A stretch of DNA of 64,000 nt from the NCBI GenBank assembly GCA_041655275.1, contig JBBAFU010000004.1, positions 1 to 64,000 of the forward strand, written 5' to 3'. Below are positions 1 to 9,414 of the stretch, in pieces. The notes under the pieces were generated by a model, which was not told where the DNA came from, did not search any database, and saw only the letters and a program-made list of their open reading frames with translations. Position numbers and translations under genes: made by a program. The stretch comes from JAJYRX01 sp041655275. Lineage in GTDB: Bacteria; Pseudomonadota; Gammaproteobacteria; Burkholderiales; Burkholderiaceae_B. Each line of letters begins with the position of its first letter. Within the stretch, counting starts at the first letter, position 1.

Positions 1-52
1 CGATCACCAGACCATGGATGCCTACGATAGAATCGAGTGGGGACATCGGCAT
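1..52 (-). CDS. Start of an unidentified protein, cut by the window edge
   Basis: An ATG on the minus strand at 52 opens a frame that stays open to the window edge. Its first residues read MPMSPLDSIVGIHGLVI. A strong ribosome binding site (GGAGG) lies about four bases before the ATG, which is the main reason to call it. It follows arsB on the same strand after a 59-base gap, so it may be the last gene of the arsenic-type operon. Seventeen residues are too few to name a family; the hydrophobic stretch would fit a membrane protein. Confidence 0.45.
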   Translation of the reverse strand, partial: MPMSPLDSIVGIHGLVI

Positions 53-111
53 AACCTCCATTGAACCTGTTTCGTCGAAAAAACAAGTTTAATGATTGCC
101 GCTGTCCCCCT

Positions 112-1443
112 TTAACGATGAAGAGCCGACAGCCATCCATCTATTATCGGCAGCCATAGCGCCAACGCCAACAAGGTGATCAGCAACACCGGGGGCGTGA
201 TCAAGAGGCCGACCTTCATATATTGTCCCCAACCGATCCTGTGCCCCTTACCAGCCAGCACATGCAGCCACAACAGTGTTGCCAGGCTGCCGATGGGCGT
301 GAGTTTCGGACCAAGGTCGTTGCCGATGACATTAGCATAGATCATCAAATCGCGGATCAGCTCCGGGACCTGTGCCTGATCAATCGCCAGGACACCCACA
401 AGCGTTGCCGGCATGTTGTTCATGATCGATGCCACGGCAGCCGCAAGAAAGCCGCTAGCCAGGGTGGCAGTGATTGCGCCTTGTTTACCCAGCCACTCCA
501 GTGCGCCGGCACCGTGGCTCGTCAGGCCGGCTTGCCCCAGACCATAGACCACCAGATACATGCCCAGTGAAAACAGCACAATCTGCCAGGGGGCACAGCG
601 CAGGATACCGGCGAGCGGCAAAACGGAGCGGCGGCCTCGCTGACCAACACGACCCGCAATCAGCAACAATATCAGCGCAGCGCCACCCGTCACCAGACAG
701 AACGGCAGGCTCCGGCGCGCCAGCACAACGTAGCTCGTCAGCAAAATTCCCAGCAGCGGAAAAGCCGCATGGAATACTTGCCGGTCGACAATCGCCGTGG
801 CAGGTTCATCCAGTTCATCCACCGTATAACGCGCCGGCAGCTGATGCTCGAATGCCAGCCACAGGACAGCCAGCGACATGACGATGGAAACCATATTCAC
901 CGGAACCATCACCAGTGCATAACGGGAAAAAGACACTTCAAAATAGTTGGCGCTGACGATATTGACGAGGTTGGATATTACCAATGGGAGGCTCGCCGTA
1001 TCAGCAATGAAGCCCGTTGCAATGATGAATGCCATGGTGGCGGCTGATGAAAATCGCAAGCGGTGCAAAATTGCAATGACGATGGGCGTGAGCAGCAAGG
1101 CTGCACCGTCGTTGGCAAACACTGCGGCAATGACTGCGCCCAACAGCACAATGAGGGGGAACAGCATATGCCCATGGCCGCCGCCCCAACGTGCAATATG
1201 CAATGCGGCCCAGGAAAAAAATCCGGCCTCGTCCAGAATCAGCGAAATGATGATCAGTGCAACAAAGGTGAAAGTTGCGTCCCAGACGATGTCCCACACC
1301 ACGCCAATATCGGCGGGCTGCACCACGCCGGCCAGCAGTGCGAGCCCTGCCCCTGCAAGGGCACTGTAACCAATGCCCAGGCCACGCGGCTGCCAGATCA
1401 CGAGCACCAGCGTCAGGATGAAAACCAGAAATGCCAGTAACAC
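112..1443 (-). CDS. arsB: ArsB-type arsenite efflux permease
   Basis: A 443-residue, very hydrophobic protein with about 11-12 membrane segments. It resembles the ArsB / Na+-H+ antiporter-like (ion transporter superfamily) permeases that export arsenite or antimonite across the inner membrane. Family-like features include the FANDGAALLLTP stretch near residue 110 and the IMNNMPATL and GNDLGPKLTPIGS stretches in the C-terminal half. The length matches ArsB (about 430 residues). The chosen start is GTG at 1443. It lies 18 bases after the permease gene and is probably co-transcribed with it and arsR. No arsC reductase or arsA ATPase is visible here, so the substrate is inferred from family and neighbours. 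Confidence 0.85.
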   Translation of the reverse strand: MLLAFLVFILTLVLVIWQPRGLGIGYSALAGAGLALLAGVVQPADIGVVWDIVWDATFTFVALIIISLILDEAGFFSWAALHIARWGGGHGHMLFPLIVLLGAVIAAVFANDGAALLLTPIVIAILHRLRFSSAATMAFIIATGFIADTASLPLVISNLVNIVSANYFEVSFSRYALVMVPVNMVSIVMSLAVLWLAFEHQLPARYTVDELDEPATAIVDRQVFHAAFPLLGILLTSYVVLARRSLPFCLVTGGAALILLLIAGRVGQRGRRSVLPLAGILRCAPWQIVLFSLGMYLVVYGLGQAGLTSHGAGALEWLGKQGAITATLASGFLAAAVASIMNNMPATLVGVLAIDQAQVPELIRDLMIYANVIGNDLGPKLTPIGSLATLLWLHVLAGKGHRIGWGQYMKVGLLITPPVLLITLLALALWLPIIDGWLSALHR

Positions 1444-1461
1444 GCCGCTTGTCCCGACGCG

Positions 1462-2622
1462 TCAAAGAATATGGGGAGCAATCAAGTTGAGCAGCCAGCC
1501 GACCAGGGTAAAAGCCACCCACAGATATAGAATGAAGGTCGCCTGCAGGCGGAAAGTCATGATTTGCCGCAGTATCATCACCTCGGGGATGCTGGCCGCC
1601 ACCGCACTCATGCAGAACGCCATCGTGGTTCCCACCGGCAAGCCCTTTAGCAGCAGACTTTCCATCACGGGCACAATGCCGGTGACATTGGAGTACAGGG
1701 GGATGGCAACCATAACCGCCGAAGGCACCGTCCACCACTGACCTGCTCCCAGGTTTTCTGCAAACCAGTTATCTGGCACAAAGCCATGCAAGGCTGCGCC
1801 AATGCCCACACCGATGACCACCCAATGCCAGACGCGACGAAAAATCTCCTGCGTTTCGCCGGTTGCAAATCGATGGCGGCGGTAAATACTGGAAGCTCCC
1901 AGCTCGGCTTGCTGTGTGTGCCGGCCATTCTTGCCCGGGCAGCAGGACGCAGCGGTTCGGTTCATTGAGGCCAGAATGTGGGGCTGCAACCAGCGTTCGG
2001 CCTTCAGGCCGTCCATGACAAATCCACCAATCACGCCGGCTGCGATCCCGACAAGAACGTACACCAACGTAAACTTCCAGCCCAGCAATCCCCACAACAA
2101 CACCACGGCAACCTCGTTGATGAGGGGTGAGGTAATCAGGAAGGCCATGCTGATGCCCATGGGAATGCGTGCCGTGGTGAAACCGAGGAACAGAGGAACG
2201 CTGGAGCAGGAACAGAAAGGTGTGACGGCACCGAATGCGGCAGCCAGAAAATAGCCAAGACCGCGTTTTCTGCCGACCAGGTGGCTGCGTACCCGCCCCA
2301 TATCCAGCGTGGCACGCAGCCAGGAAATGCCATAGATCAGCGCGACCAGCAGCAACAGTATCTTTACTGTGTCATAGATGAAGAACTCCAGTGCCGCACC
2401 TGAATGGGAATCTTGCTCCATACCCAGCGCATCGAATACCAGCCAGCTCGAAAACGGCAGGATATAGCGGTAGGCCAGCCACCACAGGACCGCCAGCAAC
2501 GCCGCTGCAAGCACGTAATGACGCTGCCACTGTCTGGATATTGTGTCCTGAAAGTCCTGTTGCGGCTCCGCACCAGAGCGGCCACAACACGAATCGGCGG
2601 TTTTACTGCTCATGCGTCTCAT
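1462..2622 (-). CDS. Permease of the ArsP / UPF0718 family
   Basis: A 386-residue membrane protein with the family hallmark TPFCSCSSVPLFLGF near residue 135, a Cys-rich motif in a membrane helix of ArsP (organoarsenical efflux) and related Cu/Zn permeases. The N-terminus carries a CC pair, and a central hydrophilic loop holds another (ASCCPGKNG), plausible metal or metalloid contacts. About eight membrane segments flank the loop. The start ATG at 2622 overlaps the arsR 3' end by 20 bases; a second ATG at 2613 is equally possible. Co-location with arsR and arsB favours an arsenical substrate, but a divalent-metal role cannot be excluded. Confidence 0.75.
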   Translation of the reverse strand: MRRMSSKTADSCCGRSGAEPQQDFQDTISRQWQRHYVLAAALLAVLWWLAYRYILPFSSWLVFDALGMEQDSHSGAALEFFIYDTVKILLLLVALIYGISWLRATLDMGRVRSHLVGRKRGLGYFLAAAFGAVTPFCSCSSVPLFLGFTTARIPMGISMAFLITSPLINEVAVVLLWGLLGWKFTLVYVLVGIAAGVIGGFVMDGLKAERWLQPHILASMNRTAASCCPGKNGRHTQQAELGASSIYRRHRFATGETQEIFRRVWHWVVIGVGIGAALHGFVPDNWFAENLGAGQWWTVPSAVMVAIPLYSNVTGIVPVMESLLLKGLPVGTTMAFCMSAVAASIPEVMILRQIMTFRLQATFILYLWVAFTLVGWLLNLIAPHIL

Positions 2623-2941
2623 CCAGCCGAATCATCAGCGAACGACACATATCCGGATGACCGGCGCAACAGTCATTGGCAAGAAACATGATCAATTGCT
2701 CCATATGCGCCAGGTTGGCGCGGTAGATGATGGTGCGCCCGTGGCGTGTTGACGTCAGCCAGCCGGCGCGTGCAAGAATGGCAAGGTGAGCAGACAGCGT
2801 GTTGTGCGGCACGGAAAGCCGGCGGGCGATCTCTCCCGCCGGCAAACCCTCGGGTTCCTCGCGCACCAAAAGTCGAAACACCGCAAGTCGGGTGTCCTGA
2901 GAGAGGGCAGCAAAGCTTTCAAGTGCGTTATTCGTGTCCAT
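2603..2941 (-). CDS. arsR: ArsR/SmtB-family metalloid-responsive repressor
   Basis: A 112-residue winged-helix protein. Its helix-turn-helix region (about residues 36-60, with LPAGEIARRLSVPHNTLSAH) is typical of ArsR repressors. The C-terminus has NDCCAGHPDMC, a CC-x5-C cluster of the kind that binds As(III) or Sb(III) in several ArsR subgroups. Metalloid binding would release it from DNA and derepress the permease and arsB downstream. The ATG at 2941 lies inside a perfect palindrome (2938-2965), so strong autoregulation is likely. Confidence 0.88.
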   Translation of the reverse strand: MDTNNALESFAALSQDTRLAVFRLLVREEPEGLPAGEIARRLSVPHNTLSAHLAILARAGWLTSTRHGRTIIYRANLAHMEQLIMFLANDCCAGHPDMCRSLMIRLDETHEQ

Positions 2942-2965
2942 ATGTCTATGATAGCAGACATATGG
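2938..2965. promoter_or_regulatory. Predicted ArsR operator
   Basis: A perfect inverted repeat with 10-base arms, CCATATGTCT and AGACATATGG, separated by the 8-base spacer ATGATAGC. The left arm contains the arsR start codon. The size and position are those of an ArsR dimer site. Because it covers the start codon, the promoter must lie very close or the transcript has an extremely short leader. Confidence 0.75.
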
Positions 2966-3069
2966 ACATGGATATCAACAAGCGCAATGAACTCAAAATC
3001 TCCTGGGCCTTGCCCATACCGATTGGGCGGCTTGCATCTCCAGACTGCAGTACTGCACGATAATTATTT

Positions 3070-4611
3070 TTAGGCAGCTTCCCGCGATCGCAGATTCTTT
3101 TCCATCATTTCACGCTTCTTGCGACGACGGCGGTTGTATTTGACAAGCAAATCCGGTGTCAGCGCCCACAGGATGAATATCACCGTAAAGGCGACAATTG
3201 TTGCGCTGATCGGTCGGGTGAAGAAAATGGTCAGGTCATTATCATAATTCGCCATGGCCGTAATGAAATACCGCTCAGCCAAAGGCCCGAGAATCACGCC
3301 GAGAATCAGAGGTGTGGACGGAAAGTTGAATCGCTTCATCAGATGACCCAGCACTCCGAACGTCAGACACAGATAAATATCGACGACATTATTGCGTACG
3401 CCGTAGGCACCCAGCACACTCAGGATGACTATGAAGGCACCCAAGATAGTGGGTGGAACGCGCAGCAGCGAGGAAAATCCCTTGGCCACAAAGACACCGG
3501 CAACGATCATGCACAGGTTGGCCAGCAAAAAGCTCGCAAAGATCGCGTAAACCATGTCAGACTGCATGGCAAACAGCATTGGGCCCGGCGTGATGCCATG
3601 CAATATCATTGCCGCGAGCATGATGGCGCAGGCTGCACTTCCCGGGATACCCAGGGTCATCAACGGCACCATAGCAGCACCGGTAGTCGCATTGCCGGCA
3701 GCTTCAGGCGCTGCCAATCCCGCTGGAACACCGGTTCCAAACTCGGACTTGCGCGGCGATATGGTCTTTTCGATGCTGTAGGCGACAAGCGCCGCCACCG
3801 TCGCGCCGGCACCCGGAATCAGACCGATGATATTACCCAGGAATGTGCCCCGGCCGATGGGGCCCCTCAAGCCCCAAAGCTCCTTTTTGGTCGGGGGTCG
3901 CAGCTTCACACGGGCATCCGAATTCTGATAGGCATGCTTGCCCAGCATTTCGAGAACTTCACATAGTGCAAACAAGCCAATCATCACGACAACGAAATCA
4001 ATGCCCCCTTCAAGTGCAGAGAACCCGAAAGTCAGGCGAGGAACCCCATAGACGGGGTCGGTCCCAACGCTTCCGATGGCAATCCCCAGAAACAGGGACA
4101 GGAAGCTGATCCACGGTGTGCCTCTGGCCACCGCGATAATACTGACCAGACCAAGCATGGTTGCAGCGAAGAACTCGGGCTGGTCGAACCGCAGCGCGAA
4201 ACTGGCAAACGGCGGAGCGGCAAATGTCAGCACAAGCGCACTCACAAGACCGCCTGTCGCCGCAGCAGTGATCGCTATGGTCAGCGCCTTGGCCGACTCG
4301 CCCCGGCGCGTCATGGGAAAGCCCTCCCAACAACTGGGCAATGAGGACGGCACACCCGGAATATTGATCAATATCGCAGAAATAGAGCCGCCAAAGACGC
4401 CGCCCGCGTATATACCCCCCAGGAACACCATGGCGCCCAGCGGCGTCATCATATATGTGAAAGGCAGCGCAATCGCCATGGCATTCACAAATGAAATGCC
4501 TGGCAAGGCACCGGCCACCACACCAATCACCAGGCCGGTCAGCATGACCGCCATGTGGTAGAACTCGAGCGCAATACCGAGCCCGATAGAAATGTTCGTC
4601 AATGCGTCCAT
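3070..4611 (-). CDS. TctA-like large membrane subunit of a TTT transporter
   Basis: A 513-residue protein with about 11-12 membrane segments, the large permease of a tripartite tricarboxylate transporter. Family marks are GALPGISFVNAMAIALPF near residue 37, GLIPGAGATVAALVAYSIEK mid-protein and the LGIPGSAAC motif near residue 320. It is the last gene of a run tctC-tctB-tctA read on the minus strand, 12 bases after tctB. The transporter lies directly downstream of sauS and sauT, so its likely substrate is sulfoacetate; that is inferred from context only, since TTT systems also carry citrate, terephthalate and many other acids. Confidence 0.88.
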   Translation of the reverse strand: MDALTNISIGLGIALEFYHMAVMLTGLVIGVVAGALPGISFVNAMAIALPFTYMMTPLGAMVFLGGIYAGGVFGGSISAILINIPGVPSSLPSCWEGFPMTRRGESAKALTIAITAAATGGLVSALVLTFAAPPFASFALRFDQPEFFAATMLGLVSIIAVARGTPWISFLSLFLGIAIGSVGTDPVYGVPRLTFGFSALEGGIDFVVVMIGLFALCEVLEMLGKHAYQNSDARVKLRPPTKKELWGLRGPIGRGTFLGNIIGLIPGAGATVAALVAYSIEKTISPRKSEFGTGVPAGLAAPEAAGNATTGAAMVPLMTLGIPGSAACAIMLAAMILHGITPGPMLFAMQSDMVYAIFASFLLANLCMIVAGVFVAKGFSSLLRVPPTILGAFIVILSVLGAYGVRNNVVDIYLCLTFGVLGHLMKRFNFPSTPLILGVILGPLAERYFITAMANYDNDLTIFFTRPISATIVAFTVIFILWALTPDLLVKYNRRRRKKREMMEKNLRSREAA

Positions 4612-4623
4612 GACAATCTCGGC

Positions 4624-5202
4624 TCAATAGATGCGTAACAGGCGATAGAGGCTCACTGTGATGCCATCAAACATGCCCTGACCACGATCGAGTGGCATCA
4701 GGGCAAGCTTGACGAATACGTACAGGAGCAGAACCGTTCCCAGCACAGTGATTCCCGTGATCAGAACCGGCTTGCGAATGCCACCAAGCAATAACCAGAA
4801 CAGCAGATAAGCCATCGTTGCCAGGGCGAAACCCACCACTGGAATCAGAAAGCCGTAAGCAAGCGTCAAGGCGACCCCTGACCAGATCAGGGGCTCGTTG
4901 AACGCTTCGTCCTGCTCGGGCTCCATGGTCTCATCATCAGATGCGGCGGGCTGCCCCAGGCGCCAGGTCTGAGCCTCGCGCCGCATCTGTCGAAGTGACT
5001 GAATGAGCCAGCCCACCGCACAGAACAGCACACCATACAGGGCGAATCGAGGCCAACTGACCGGGCCGGCCAGGCCACGTGCCATGGCATCCGCCTGACC
5101 AATATCAGGCGCCAGATAACGCAGCAACACCGGTACCGCCACGATAAAAAGCATTGGTGGCAGAAGATGACGAATAATGCCGGTCCTTTCATGATTGACC
5201 AT
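4624..5202 (-). CDS. TctB-like small membrane subunit of a TTT transporter
   Basis: A 192-residue protein with four predicted membrane segments, the usual layout of the poorly conserved TctB subunit. An acidic hydrophilic loop (about residues 83-98, DDETMEPEQDE) sits between the first and second pairs of helices. It lies between the receptor and the large permease gene, where TctB is normally found. Function is assigned mainly from position, length and topology. Confidence 0.8.
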   Translation of the reverse strand: MVNHERTGIIRHLLPPMLFIVAVPVLLRYLAPDIGQADAMARGLAGPVSWPRFALYGVLFCAVGWLIQSLRQMRREAQTWRLGQPAASDDETMEPEQDEAFNEPLIWSGVALTLAYGFLIPVVGFALATMAYLLFWLLLGGIRKPVLITGITVLGTVLLLYVFVKLALMPLDRGQGMFDGITVSLYRLLRIY

Positions 5203-5232
5203 GCCCAGCCTCCTTTTGCTCGCCGTCCCGCT

Positions 5233-6192
5233 TTACTTATATTTCTCGGCGTAGTGCTGCATCATTTTGTAGAAGCTGATCACATGCGCCTGCGACTCTT
5301 CGGGACTGTACTCTTTGGTACATGTATAGGTTGATTCACAAAACTCCTTCCACTCAGATGTCGCCAGTGCAGCCTGCACTGCTGAGGAGAGCCGATCCAC
5401 TATGTCCTGTGGCGTTGACGATGGCACGGCCAAGGTTCTGAAATTGGGGAGGTCACTGATATGAAAGCCGTGGGACAATGAGGTCGGCGTATCAGGAAAG
5501 GCCGGATGCGCGACATCATCAAAGACAACGAGAGGACGCAATTGCCCACCCTTGAGCAAAGGCGCCACATCTCCAGGTTCTTCATAAATGGCATCCGTAT
5601 GCCCGCCCAGCGGCGAAGCATAGCGCTCCGACGGCTTTGAGAAGGGCACATTCGTTGTCTCGTAACCCTGTGCTGCCAGATACTTGAGGGTCATGTCATC
5701 CTGTGTCCCGTAGCCGGAAGTGGCAATCTTCAACTTGCCTGGATTGGCCTTGGCTGCATCGAGAAAATCCTGAAATGTTTTCAGTGGACTACTCTTGCTC
5801 ACGAAAAGCATTGAAGGTGAATCCTGCGTAACGGCAATGACCGTGAAATCATCGGGACGCGCCGTCCCCAGGCCCGATGCCCAAGACGAGACGCTGAGTG
5901 CTATCAACGTTCCGAGCGTGTAGCCGTCCGCCGGGTTGGTCAGGACCTTGGTCAGGCCGGCATTGCCTGATGCGCCGGCAATGTTGGATACCGGCAGCGG
6001 CACGCCCAGTTGCTTTTCCAGCAACTGTGACATCTTGCGACCCATGGCATCCGCACCACCCCCCGGTCCAAATGTGACAACAATCTCTACCGGGCGAGAA
6101 GGATATTCATCCGCCTGGGCTATCGTCATTCCACCTAATGCCATCGCAGATGCAGTGATGCCTAACAGTAAAATTTTGCTCAATTTTTTCAT
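5233..6192 (-). CDS. TctC/Bug-family periplasmic receptor of the TTT transporter
   Basis: A 319-residue protein with a clear signal peptide (residues 1-27, cleavage near AQADEYPS). The mature start EYPSRPVEIVVTFGPGGGAD is the Bug-family ligand-binding signature. Being first in the run receptor-TctB-TctA, it should deliver the ligand to the membrane pair. Near the C-terminus it has two cysteines (CESTYTC), uncommon in Bug proteins and possibly a disulfide. The start ATG at 6192 is preceded by GGAGACAAGAGCC. The ligand is predicted to be sulfoacetate from the adjacent sauT-sauS genes. Confidence 0.85.
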   Translation of the reverse strand: MKKLSKILLLGITASAMALGGMTIAQADEYPSRPVEIVVTFGPGGGADAMGRKMSQLLEKQLGVPLPVSNIAGASGNAGLTKVLTNPADGYTLGTLIALSVSSWASGLGTARPDDFTVIAVTQDSPSMLFVSKSSPLKTFQDFLDAAKANPGKLKIATSGYGTQDDMTLKYLAAQGYETTNVPFSKPSERYASPLGGHTDAIYEEPGDVAPLLKGGQLRPLVVFDDVAHPAFPDTPTSLSHGFHISDLPNFRTLAVPSSTPQDIVDRLSSAVQAALATSEWKEFCESTYTCTKEYSPEESQAHVISFYKMMQHYAEKYK

Positions 6193-6303
6193 GGCTCTTG
6201 TCTCCTAGATCGACACGGTTTTTTAATTCAGTATAGGCGTGTCTTTTCAGAAAATAGTCTCGTTTTCTTCAGTTTTCACTGACTCGATCTTCAAACATCA
6301 TTA

Positions 6304-7863
6304 CTAAAAACCCGTCTCCTGCAATTCCAGCAATTTAAGCCGCTGCACTTTACCTGACGGCCCCCGTGGCAGCTCGTCCACCACCACATACCTGCTCGGG
6401 GATTTGTAACGGCCCAGTTCACCGAGACAATGCGCTCGCATTGCCTCATGATCGAATACAGCTCCGTCACGCAATACAAGATAGACTGCGATATCCTGAC
6501 CATAATCCGGATGCGGGATACCCACGGCCGCCGCATCCAGAACACTCGGATGACGAATCACAACCTCATCGATCTCACGTGGTGCAATATTTTCCCCTCC
6601 CTTGATAATGAGCTCCTTGGCACGACCAACGATGTAATAGAACCCGTCCTCATCGTGATAGCCAATATCACCGGTACGCAGCCAGCCATCATTGGTAAAA
6701 GCATCACGCGTGCGCTCGGGATCCTTGTAATACTCCTGCATCACATTGGCGCCCTTCAGCACGATCTCGCCATGCTCATGGTGAGAAAGCGGGTGTCCTT
6801 CACCGTCGATGATCCGGGCCTCGGCGCCCGACGGCCGTCCAATACTGCCCAATCGCCGCTCACTGCGATCCCACGGGTTGGTGAACACGGGGGCGGCCGT
6901 TTCCGTTAACCCCATGGTTTCTATGACACTGATTCCGAACCTGGCTTCAAATGCATTCAGATGGTCGGGCGACAATGCAGCCGACGCCGTACGACAGAAG
7001 CGTATGCGCTCCAGACCGGAAGGGCGCCTGGTGCTCACATCATTGAGCAGATAGGCAACAATCGTGGGCACGACGTTGATCCAGGTACACTCGTGGGAAA
7101 TGGCATCGGGCCAGAAACTCACGACGGAGAATCGGGGTGTCATGGCCACTGAACCACCAGTCACCAGCGGTGCAAGCAGCGTCACGACCAGACCATTGAT
7201 ATGGTAGAGCGGCAGTGAACCCAGCACACGATCTTCCGGGCCCAGGTGGTGCTCGCGTGCCAGCGTGACAGCGCTCGTCAGCAGATTGCCGTGCGAGAGC
7301 ACCACCCCCTTGGGCACGCCAGTGGTGCCGGAGGTATACATCAGCAACGCCGGATCGTCTCTTTGCACCTTGTCTGTCCCTACGGTGCCCGGCGAGGAAG
7401 GACTTTGCACTCCAGAAAAATCCGGAAAAGAACATGCATTGGCATCCACACAGACCACCATCACTTCACGATCGATCTGCTTCAGCACTGACTGCAAATG
7501 CGGATGCAAATCGGGAGTCGTGAATACCAGTCGCGTGTCGGAATGCCCCAGGACGTAGGACAGCTGGCTGGGTTGCGACATCAGATTGATAGGGTTGGCA
7601 ACCAACCCCGCAGCCATGGTGCCCAGCAGGGCAACAGCGGCCATCGGGCCGTTGGGCATATACACTGACACCTTGTCGCCCGCCCGAAATCCCAGAGCAG
7701 CAAACTGGCCGGCGAGCGCCTGACACTGTGACCTCAAGGTCGCAAAATCCAGTTCCGCGCCAGTATCCGTAGCAATATAGAATGCCTTGCCTGGCGTTCT
7801 CAGGGCATAGCCCTCAATGGCTGCCGTAATCGTCAACCAACGCTCGAAACCCGCATCGCTCAT
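6304..7863 (-). CDS. sauT: Predicted sulfoacetate-CoA ligase (AMP-forming)
   Basis: A 519-residue acyl-adenylating enzyme. It shows the AMP/ATP loop YTSGTTGVPKG (residues 176-186), the GLTETAAP motif, the GWLRTGDIGYHDEDG motif and the C-terminal lysine motif GPSGKVQR. Sequence alone gives only a class I ligase. The identification as SauT rests on context: it overlaps the sauS gene by four bases (ATGA), next to an IclR regulator, the arrangement known from the Cupriavidus necator sauRSTU locus. It would activate sulfoacetate to sulfoacetyl-CoA in the cytoplasm. The ATG at 7863 is chosen because it makes the coupled overlap. Confidence 0.78.
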   Translation of the reverse strand: MSDAGFERWLTITAAIEGYALRTPGKAFYIATDTGAELDFATLRSQCQALAGQFAALGFRAGDKVSVYMPNGPMAAVALLGTMAAGLVANPINLMSQPSQLSYVLGHSDTRLVFTTPDLHPHLQSVLKQIDREVMVVCVDANACSFPDFSGVQSPSSPGTVGTDKVQRDDPALLMYTSGTTGVPKGVVLSHGNLLTSAVTLAREHHLGPEDRVLGSLPLYHINGLVVTLLAPLVTGGSVAMTPRFSVVSFWPDAISHECTWINVVPTIVAYLLNDVSTRRPSGLERIRFCRTASAALSPDHLNAFEARFGISVIETMGLTETAAPVFTNPWDRSERRLGSIGRPSGAEARIIDGEGHPLSHHEHGEIVLKGANVMQEYYKDPERTRDAFTNDGWLRTGDIGYHDEDGFYYIVGRAKELIIKGGENIAPREIDEVVIRHPSVLDAAAVGIPHPDYGQDIAVYLVLRDGAVFDHEAMRAHCLGELGRYKSPSRYVVVDELPRGPSGKVQRLKLLELQETGF

Positions 7864-9317
7864 GCGCCGTACCTCTTCCAATAATCATCAAAAATAGCGT
7901 CGAGCGTCGGTTCATTGGGGGTTATGCGCTCGGCAATACGAGTAATATTCATGTAATGGCGATAATTCATGTTGTCTGAAAAGTTGTTTCCACCCCACGT
8001 GCCACAGCCCATGGACAACGAAAATGGCAAACCATTATCGAAATTGCCACCCGTGGCATAACAATGCGCCTGGTTGACAATCACACGGGCCACCGGAAGA
8101 CGCTCACCCAACGTCAGCGCCTGTCCGGCGTGGCGGGTGTGCAGACTCACTGAATGGCCCGCCCCCATGAATGCATAGATACCTTCGACAATCGCTATCG
8201 CATGTTCAAGGTCACGTGCCCGGTAGACCGTCAGTACAGGTGACAGCTTTTCTCCGGAAAAGGGCTTTTCTGATCCAAACCCCGTTTCTTCCACAAGCAG
8301 CATGGAACAACTCGGGCCCTGCCGGGAGAGTAGTGCTTCAAGTCCGGCCACACGCAGGATGCTGGCGGCATCCTTGCCGGTAACTTCGGGCGACAGGCGA
8401 CCCTCCGGCCACATGGCCTGCGCCAGCCTCTGCTTTTCCTGCGCATCCAGCAAAATTCCGCCCTGTGCCTGCAATGCGCGCAACATGGCGTCATAAACCG
8501 CATCCAGGATGACAACGCTGTTTTCAGACGAACAACTCGTCGCATTGTCAAAAGTCTTGGATTGACGAATATTCACTGCCGCATCATCCGGATCCGCACT
8601 CTCATCGACGATGGCCGCCACATTGCCAGCACCCACCCCGAAGGCTGGTGTACCCGACGTGTATGCCATGCGGACGTTGGACTGTGAACCCGTGGCGACC
8701 ACCAGATCCACCTGCTGCATGAGCTCAGACGTCAGGACCTTGCTGATGGGAGCATCCAGAGTCTGGACAAGGTCCCGGGGCAATCCGCAACGATCGAACT
8801 GCTCGTGCACAAACTCCACCAGCAGGCGACTCGTTGAGACACCTTTCGGAGAGGGTGCCACGATGATGGCATTGCCGCACTTGAGGGCATTGATCATCTT
8901 GTTGGCAGGCGTGGCGGCAGGATTGGTGGATGGCGTCACTGCAGCAACAACACCAACCGGTCGCGCAATCTCGATAATCCCGGCTTCCGGATAGCGTGCC
9001 ACAACGCCGTGGCTCCTGACATCTTGCAAATCCCGCAGCAGCCCCAGGGTCTTGCGATGATTCTTGATGATCTTGTCGTCCACATTGCCCAGACCAGTGT
9101 CCCTGACGGCACACTGCGCCAACCGGCGATTGCGGTCCGGCTCCATGATGGCCCAGCCCACAGCCGTTACGGCATTGTCCATTGCCGCCTGCCCCATCAC
9201 CTCCAGGCGCTTCTGCGCGGCACGCGCACGTTCCACTGTCGCGCCAATACGCATCTGAATCTCTGTCAGAGACCCATCGTTCGCCAAATCTGCACGCTCC
9301 GCCTGAACTTGCGCCAC
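7860..9317 (-). CDS. sauS: Predicted sulfoacetaldehyde dehydrogenase (acylating)
   Basis: A 485-residue CoA-acylating aldehyde dehydrogenase of the SucD/EutE/SauS kind. The nucleophile is Cys262 in FDNATSCSSENS, the family position for the catalytic cysteine. The glycine-rich stretch GVGAGN and the VTPSTNP motif also match. In the sulfoacetate pathway it reduces sulfoacetyl-CoA to sulfoacetaldehyde. The start chosen is GTG at 9317, not the ATG at 9500, because an AGGAGG sits five bases upstream and the sequence before it is not protein-like. Divergent from sauR, with a 182-base control region between. Succinate- or acetaldehyde-type substrates remain possible. Confidence 0.8.
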   Translation of the reverse strand: MAQVQAERADLANDGSLTEIQMRIGATVERARAAQKRLEVMGQAAMDNAVTAVGWAIMEPDRNRRLAQCAVRDTGLGNVDDKIIKNHRKTLGLLRDLQDVRSHGVVARYPEAGIIEIARPVGVVAAVTPSTNPAATPANKMINALKCGNAIIVAPSPKGVSTSRLLVEFVHEQFDRCGLPRDLVQTLDAPISKVLTSELMQQVDLVVATGSQSNVRMAYTSGTPAFGVGAGNVAAIVDESADPDDAAVNIRQSKTFDNATSCSSENSVVILDAVYDAMLRALQAQGGILLDAQEKQRLAQAMWPEGRLSPEVTGKDAASILRVAGLEALLSRQGPSCSMLLVEETGFGSEKPFSGEKLSPVLTVYRARDLEHAIAIVEGIYAFMGAGHSVSLHTRHAGQALTLGERLPVARVIVNQAHCYATGGNFDNGLPFSLSMGCGTWGGNNFSDNMNYRHYMNITRIAERITPNEPTLDAIFDDYWKRYGA

Positions 9318-9414
9318 GCTTGCCTCCTGTTTGATTGCACTGCATCGCACCGATACTTTCCCTGCCGGAAGATGGTGCCCCGGATTCAATCTAGCGCAAT
9401 CGCGCCCGCCCCCA

